Below are positions 57,660 to 64,000 of a DNA stretch of 64,000 nt, one piece after another; positions within the stretch are counted from its first letter, which is position 1, and every line of letters starts with the position of its first letter. Position numbers and translations under genes: made by a program. The DNA lies in the NCBI RefSeq assembly GCF_030269925.1, contig NC_085107.1, positions 7,068,001 to 7,132,000 of the forward strand. The letters run 5' to 3'. Origin of the DNA: Bombyx mori. Its lineage: Eukaryota > Arthropoda > Insecta > Lepidoptera > Bombycidae. The notes under the pieces were generated by a model, which saw only the letters and a list, made by a program, of their open reading frames with translations, was not told the DNA's origin and did not search any database.

Positions 57660-59195
57660 ATATTGAAAACACGTCACTTTCTCAACTGGAAAATTTTACA
57701 TATCGTAGGGTACCAACGAATATGTAAGAAAAAAAAACATTTTCACGATTTAAGCAATGTCAGACTTATCTACATTCCACCTATCTATTGATTACGATAT
57801 TTTTATAATTCGAACAAAAAAATACGATTACAATGAAAATGATAAAACAAACTAATTTAAATTAGAATGATCATATTGCAATCAAGACATCAAATTTGTG
57901 AAACACGATATTTTTATTCTCATTTGCCCTTTAATAGTAAAATCATATGACTTTAATTTCGGTTTTATCATATACTTACAACTTTGTGTTTGTCTAAAAA
58001 AACTTACACACGTAATAATAACCGCAGAACTAATAATGGCTGTTTTTATAATACAAAACGAAGTAGCCTACAAATAAATTGTTTCACAAAGATATTAGTT
58101 GCCTTAACAGCCCGTTGTGCATTTAATAAGCCAATAGGAAAAGCTTACAAACAAAACCCTTCCGTAATTAACATTGGACCAACGTTTAGTTTGCAGTTTT
58201 AGCAAAAGTACAGTACATTTCCATTGCTTAGCAAGGGACGAGAAGTTTTTTTTTTATTTTCGTTCCAAATAAAGAGTATTGAAATATATTATTGTTTCGT
58301 TACCATTATCAAATATAGGCTTCAGTCATAAGCTTCAACGTAATGCCAAATAACCTCACCTATTTTACTTATATCCTTCAACTTGGTATTTCGTATTTAA
58401 AGCAATTTATTAGGAATATTGCATACCTACTAATGGACACTACATAATTATTTATACGTTCCGCTTGGACAATAGCATTGTATCATAGAATAGGATGTTA
58501 CAGTAAAACATCAGTCAATAACAGATACTTCAATCTCTATTTGTCAAAATGGCATTTTCAAAATTTACTAATACTCATTAAAATCTCTATTTCTCAGCGT
58601 ACAGACGCTCACTCATTAAAATATACCTACAATAAATGTTTATAAAGAAAACGAGTAATCAAACAACTGATTCGCAGAAGATGGAAAAGGAGGCTTTTAA
58701 AATTTTATTGATCGCGGCGCCACCTATCTGATCATTCGCGAAACCGTGTGAAACAATGGTTCCGCATCTTTCCGCTTTTCCATCATACGCCTGACACATG
58801 TACAGGTTTCATGAACCCGGTACGATAAACTGCGTACTATACAATTGGTTTGATAAATGATTGTGATTTTGGTTCAAACGCGACTCGATTGAGCTTATCT
58901 TCTATTGATTAAGCCGATAGAATTGAACGTAAAATCAAATGTTAATTTACATTACAGAAATTCTAATAATTCAATTTTCAAATCCACTTTAAGTAAAAAT
59001 AGCTTTAAATTTCAAATTACATCAAAAAAATATCCTGTTTAATTTTAATTTCTAAACTCACCTAATTCTGGTCATGGTAATTATTAAAATTTTGCAATTG
59101 TTTTTATTTTTTTATTAGAAAATATCTTTATAATCATTGAACGATGGCCCGTAACTATGGCGCGTAAGTATAGCGCGTAATGTATTAAGTGCAAA
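57660..59195. other. Upstream flank of the Iroquois-like gene, no repeats
   Basis: Unique DNA. A moderate-GC patch at 58680-58860 (TTTTATTGATCGCGGCGCCA, CGTACTATACAATTG) is a possible promoter-proximal control element, suggested only by composition and position. Confidence 0.35.
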
Positions 59196-59852
59196 ATGGT
59201 TAAAACAGCGTCGATCGGAGATGTCGTTGTTTATAAGGTATACTCGAGACTTGTTGTTCGTAAATCTGACGAGGTGAAACAACTTGTCCTCGGGCGAGCC
59301 ATTTTTTTGCCACTAGAGATTTGTTTGGTCGCGGCACAGGGCTGGCCGACTGTCTCGACGGAAACCCATAAACATGATCAAGTCTGCCCGACTGTGCCGC
59401 TTTTTTCCTCCGCCCCACCCGGACGTGGGCGTCGACGATGTCGCGGGCGTTACTAGACAAATGGAGGGGAACGCGACTCCCAATACCTACCGTTACATTA
59501 TCGAAAGGGACGGAGAATTGTAGTTGTTATTGGCGGAGAGGGACTCGCTCCGCCCGGCAGGCGCGGTCTAACGGTACGTCCCCTAGGTTGGAGGGGCTTT
59601 GGTTGTCGAGCGCGCGCCAGTCGGTGTTGAACCTCGGAAGCGTGAAGAAGGTACAGGCCGGTCGCTGACTAGCACGAGGGTCGACATGCGAAGCGCGCGC
59701 AGGAATGGCAGCGCGACGCGCAGCCGTCGCGAACGCAACAACCTGTGATACTAGATATAATTAATAGTAGTAGACATATTAGTAAGAAACGAATACGTCC
59801 GTGATATAATATATAGACCTGGATAGACAGTGTATTGTGTGAAGCCGCCCAT
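59196..59852 (+). promoter_or_regulatory. CpG-rich promoter/5' UTR region of the Iroquois-like gene
   Basis: GC and CpG rise steeply here (for example GGACTCGCTCCGCCCGGCAG near 59547 and GCGCGACGCGCAGCCGTCGC near 59710), ending just before the first coding exon. No transposon is present. A TATA-like TATAATATATA lies at 59805-59815 with CAGTG about 22 bp downstream, an optional start site; a TATA-less start further upstream is equally likely. The open frames in the block look like uORFs or chance in GC-rich DNA. The exact start site cannot be seen. Confidence 0.5.
59705..59764 (+). other. Possible upstream ORF (19 codons)
   Basis: ATG GCA GCG CGA ... to a TAA at 59762-59764, 88 bp before the main ATG. 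It would lie in the 5' UTR if transcription starts upstream of 59705. This is one of several upstream ATGs. Confidence 0.25.
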
Positions 59853-59912
59853 ATGATCGTCCCTATGGCAGCGTACGCGCAATTTGGTTACTCATACGCG
59901 CCCCCCTCGCAG
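59853..59912 (+). CDS. Iroquois-class homeobox gene, first coding exon
   Basis: Encodes MIVP followed by MAAYAQFGYSYAPPSQ and then a splice donor. The N-terminus M-A-A-Y-A-Q-F-G-Y is that of insect Iroquois proteins as I remember them (caupolican starts the same way), and vertebrate Irx proteins start with the related SYPQFGYPY. Iroquois proteins are TALE-class homeodomain transcription factors acting in the nucleus in pattern formation. The homeodomain and IRO box are encoded by later exons beyond this window. Either ATG (59853 or 59865) is in frame; the second matches the usual start. Without splicing, the frame meets TGA two codons after the exon. Which paralogue (mirror or araucan/caupolican) cannot be decided from 16 residues. 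Confidence 0.75.
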
Positions 59913-59918
59913 GTTAGT
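59913..59918 (+). other. Splice donor of the Iroquois-like exon 1
   Basis: CAG|GTTAGT matches the donor consensus and leaves the exon in phase 0. Confidence 0.7.
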
Positions 59919-62900
59919 TGACAATATTTTATATCGTACCTATCGCTTTAAATGGCATAGACAAAAACAAATTTGTATCATATGACATATTCAAATAATC
60001 GTTAAATTTGTGTTCCTAAATTGAAAACTATTAATATCAGAATGTACTTTGATCATTTTGAGCACATTTGCTATTGAAGTAACAATACAATTCAAAGTAA
60101 GATTACAGACAAATTATTGATGCGTTAGAAAACAAATCATTGTGTTAAGTAATCACAGTCAGAGCATAATAATAAACAAACGTCTTGTATTTTTTAATGT
60201 ATTTTAAAGTTTGTACATTAGAACATGTTTATAATATTCGAGCAACTGAACATGATAGGTTGACACTTCACAAGATGGCCACATATTGACAAATTAGGCC
60301 TATTTGATGCACATACGCGATTCGTGTAAATAACTAATAACACACTGTAGAATACAAGTATGTCATGCATGAGTTATATTTAATTAATGAGGTTTAACAT
60401 TTGGTCAACCTAACCTCATTTGGTAAATCCTAATTTAATCTAATGCAGTTACAATAAGGGCACAGCCGAATAACAAATTTATAATTACGTAATATTATCG
60501 TAACAAAATCCTTTAAAACGACATCGAAAAATTATTTAGTCTCTCAATGCTACTAGTCATTAATTCTTCGTAATGCAAATATTTAAAAAAGTCATTTAAA
60601 ACATTATACATTAATAGATTGACAATTCGTATATTAACTTTTATGGTATGAAACGTAATTTTGATACATCCACAAGTTTGTTTTTTATAAATGGTACATT
60701 AATAATTACAAAGAAACTTATTTATGCAAGTTGTAACAAAGATTAATGAAGGTTCACGTTTGACAACATTCACAGCAACTAATAGCTAGTTTTGTGTCTT
60801 AATTTACACTAAATGCTTATGAATTTTAGTTTTTAGCGTCGATCATATTCAAAGATTAATTTTATTTTATTTTATTTTATTTATTGGGTACCAACATGTT
60901 ATACATCAGCACAGAACATTACAGGTATCATATAATAATTTCGTTCATAAACAATCACTAAAAACGCGTATGGCCGTGGACGTTTATAATTTGCCGTCGG
61001 TCATATGATTAAGGATATTGAATGACGATGTTATTAACTATGGCAAACGCTATATACAACTGAATTACTTTCTTTATATTTTTTCCGCACAAAAACCAAT
61101 AAATATTCAGAGAACGTAAATTAATCATGATTAATTTTAGTTAATAAGACTTGCAACGAATGTCTTGGGTATTACAAAAATACATGTTGGATGTTCAGTG
61201 TGTTATGAAGGCAAAAACTAAAAGCCATTAATATAGTTGACGCGTCCTACAGCGAATTGAAAATGTATTCATTAAACGCTAATATGAGTATGAGAGAGAA
61301 CGAATAATGACACGCGTAGTAGTAAACAACTTTTTTATTGGTTCCACTTTAATAAGCATCATAAACCAGAATTTACATTACATGACAATGATTTTAGGAG
61401 AACGACGTTTGGACCACAATTTGACATGGGTGGCACGAATGTGTTCCAAATAATAATAAAAAAAATAGAATTAAGCTTACATAGGTACTCTATAAACATA
61501 TTACGGTTTGGCATTAAAACAAAAAATTAACAGTGTTCCAACAATTCTAGACACGGCAGATTCCATTATGTTTGGCAAACATGCAATTATTCAAATGAAG
61601 AAGCTTACTGAAACGGTAAAAATATTTACCTAAAAATAGTGACAAGTATTTAGGTCTTTTGACCTCTGATTTCGCGAAATGTGTCCACTATATCCTATTA
61701 CTAATGAATCATCAAGTTACAAGCTTTTTAAGTTGTGGCGTCGGATTGGCTGCCAACGTCTAATTTCATGTTTACAGCAATCTAGGGTAAGAGCGACCTA
61801 ATGGGCGAAGCGTCAGTCGATGTATGGATCGGAACATCTAACGATACAACTCAGCACTAGTATCCATTAACTAAATGGCAGATATCGATGGAGAGAGACA
61901 TCATTGAAATGCGTCGAGTGAATCGATCCTGAGCTGTGAGAAAATGTTTTAACAAAGAAATGAGCAAGCCAAAATTCCGAGGAATAATTGTTACTAGCAA
62001 TTAAAATACTGCTGTTTTCAATGTATCTGTGTATTTATTGTTAGAATAGTCGTATATCCGTATATTGTTTTCTATTATTGACGATACACGATAGAAGTAT
62101 TGAACGAATGATAGATATATTCAACGAAGCAGTTAAGTGCAGTATATTGGGATTGTTGATCAAAGAAGTATGTAACGAATCATACATTCAATGAAGCAAT
62201 TAATTGAACTAAGTGTATCTGTGAAGTAGTTGGTTGTTCTATCTACTAGCAGCACTTAATTAAAAATGCACCTTTAGCTAAAATTATAAAAAGGCAAAAA
62301 GTGGTTGAGCGCTATCAATATCTAATTTAAATTTAAAAAATAAATGATCTGCGAACCTATTAATTACTCCTGAAATAATTACACGACGAACATAACGATC
62401 GCTCTTAATCTATCCCAACAATACAAGTACATGTCATTAATTACGGACCTTCTTTCCTGTACGGGTACATTACCTGACGGTCCACCTGTTGTTGAGTCTT
62501 TTGGAGCCCGCCACTGAGTCCGCCTTTCGAATCTAGCCCAAACATACAACAGCTTCGGACACTTAATTTCAATTAGTACGTTTTTGGAATTCGTAGCTAC
62601 AACTCTTTTCATGTGCTAATCAGAACAAAAAGGTACTAAAGTCTTTTAAAATGACAATGCTACGTCTCTCTTAAATGCAGCTATTTAAACCTTTTTGATT
62701 TGAAACACGAAGTGTTGTCAGCATAAAAAAAAAAGTTTTTTTTTTACATTAATGACATATTTTATAGTAAATTATTTATTGAAAGCGATTGACATATCAG
62801 TTTGAAACATAGCTATAACTAATTGATCAAAGTCGGAGTTCAGTAACACTTCTACATTATAATGAAACAAATTCTGAGAGTCTGGTAAAAAATAATTCAA

Positions 62901-64000
62901 AGAGTACGATTCGAATTGTAATTACCTACGTTGTTTTGATTGTTACCTTGATAAAGAATGACTTCTTCATTAAGGTACATTTTAATTCAGCAGTCACATA
63001 TTATGATTTCATAATAAGTATTTTTCTTGTGATGTGTGTTCTCGCTACTTTATAAATATCATATGAGTACTGTTAGCAATTCAAAAACAATTCTGTTTTT
63101 TTTGTTGAAAAATGTTTCTATCAATCTTGATTTGTTTGTGATGTGATTGTAATTCTTTCTTCCATTTTTATGGAATAGAGTATATTTTTTTATTTCTTTG
63201 CAAGATGTAATTCGTTTTTTTTTATAAGTATTTGTTTGTTATAATTAGAACTGTTAACGTTAACGCGATGGCTAATCATGTTTCGAAATCTGTGCGCTTA
63301 AATACATTGAAAATAAAGTTGAAATTCGCGTATGAGTTTTGGAGGTGCGTCTGAGATGGAATTAATTTTGAGAGTATTTATTGTATTCATCGATCTAATA
63401 GTGTATTTAAAGGTGAAACCGGTTTAATTCGTAATTAATATATCGTCGTCATTGAAAGTTTTAAGATTTTTTCGATCGCATTTTGTAATGATATATTTTA
63501 TTGCTTTTTTTTTTAAGAACAATTTTACTTTTTGAATTTTATTCAGTCTATATTACTTACCGTTCATATTATTCTCCATTGAGATTATGTAGTTATGTTG
63601 GCATTCCCGAATACGATATTTTTCGTATTAGACGGCAGCTTAATGTTTAAAAGCAAAAGTCACATTTTATTTACATCAGGTATTTTATATATTATGTTTC
63701 ACTCGTGCATAAATTGTGATGGATTTGATAGTGTTGATTAAATTTGGCTGAGCGTGACTGTTCTGTTCTTTCATGTCAAATTTGTTTTTTTTTATTACAA
63801 ATTTGTTTTAGTGTTGATCTACGGACTTAGTAAGAAATTTAATGTTTTTTTTTTTCGTACCACCACCTATATATATCTTTATTATCAAGTGATAAACTAT
63901 ATATGATTGAGTTTGATTGATTTAGAGAGAGGATTTTGAATAATAATTTAAAAACCTCACTGTGATCTGCCATAAATCATATTTTACTAAACCACAATCT
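59919..64000 (+). other. Start of a long first intron, nearly free of transposons
   Basis: AT-rich, with no acceptor-plus-coding exon that I can recognise as the next Iroquois exon. An open frame on the - strand (62379-62612), in a GC-richer patch, has no domain. One retro-fragment tail occurs at 60856-60945. The scarcity of inserts compared with the rest of the window is notable. Confidence 0.5.
60856..60945 (-). mobile_element. Possible retroelement 3' end
   Basis: On the - strand, ATGTTGGTACCC then AATAAATAAAATAAAATAAA gives a poly-A signal followed by an AAAAT-repeat tail, the form of a short LINE/SINE 3' end. No second copy is in the window. Confidence 0.4.

Noticed and set aside
59196..59668. 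Open frames on both strands in the CpG-rich block
   Set aside because: Long frames are expected by chance in GC-rich DNA, and the block is better explained as promoter/5' UTR of the Iroquois-like gene.
1..64000. CRISPR arrays, prophage, bacterial operons or viral insertions
   Set aside because: No spaced short direct repeats, no prokaryotic gene organisation and no viral protein motifs were seen; the sequence is insect genomic DNA.

Overview
This is AT-rich, intron/intergenic-type eukaryotic DNA from a lepidopteran, most likely a silkworm (Bombyx) or close relative. The main reason is about twenty copies and fragments of the tRNA-derived Bm1 SINE, together with Helitrons ending in CTAG, lepidopteran-type LINE 3' ends and mariner relics. 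There are no operons, ribosome-binding sites or CRISPR arrays, and nearly every longer open frame lies inside a transposable element or is chance.

The only host gene I can support is at the right end. A CpG-rich block (about 59196-59852) leads into a 20-codon first coding exon (59853-59912, + strand) closed by a consensus splice donor. Its N-terminus (MAAYAQFGY...) is that of Iroquois-class homeobox proteins (Irx/araucan/caupolican/mirror). The rest of the gene lies beyond base 64000, so 59913-64000 reads as the start of a long and almost transposon-free first intron. The left 59 kb is then upstream or intergenic DNA of a developmental regulator, where distal enhancers would be expected. No enhancer can be proven from one sequence.

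Layout. 0-9 kb: a full-length Bm1, a Helitron and LINE C-terminal relics. 9-18 kb: unique DNA, a tRNA-derived SINE, a long-TIR element, and a convergent pair of the same Helitron. 18-26 kb: a dense nest of palindromic elements, SINEs, a LINE C-terminus and an old mariner that carries a Bm1 and another insertion. 28.4-28.8 kb: a GC-rich island. 28.8-33.2 kb: a three-unit ~185-bp tandem repeat, followed by two practically identical 1.88-kb Helitron derivatives joined head to tail, each with the same broken Rep and helicase remnants. 35-50 kb: scattered SINEs, four more Helitron families or copies, a second mariner relic with a Bm1 inside it, and LINE tails. 50-59 kb: LINE-like repeats separated by unique DNA, including a GC-richer block at 51.6-52.3 kb.

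No previously undescribed system is demonstrated. The best leads are the tandem Helitron pair with its two out-of-frame deletions, the nested-insertion stratigraphy of the two mariner relics, the Iroquois first exon, and several inverted-repeat elements with well-preserved arms.
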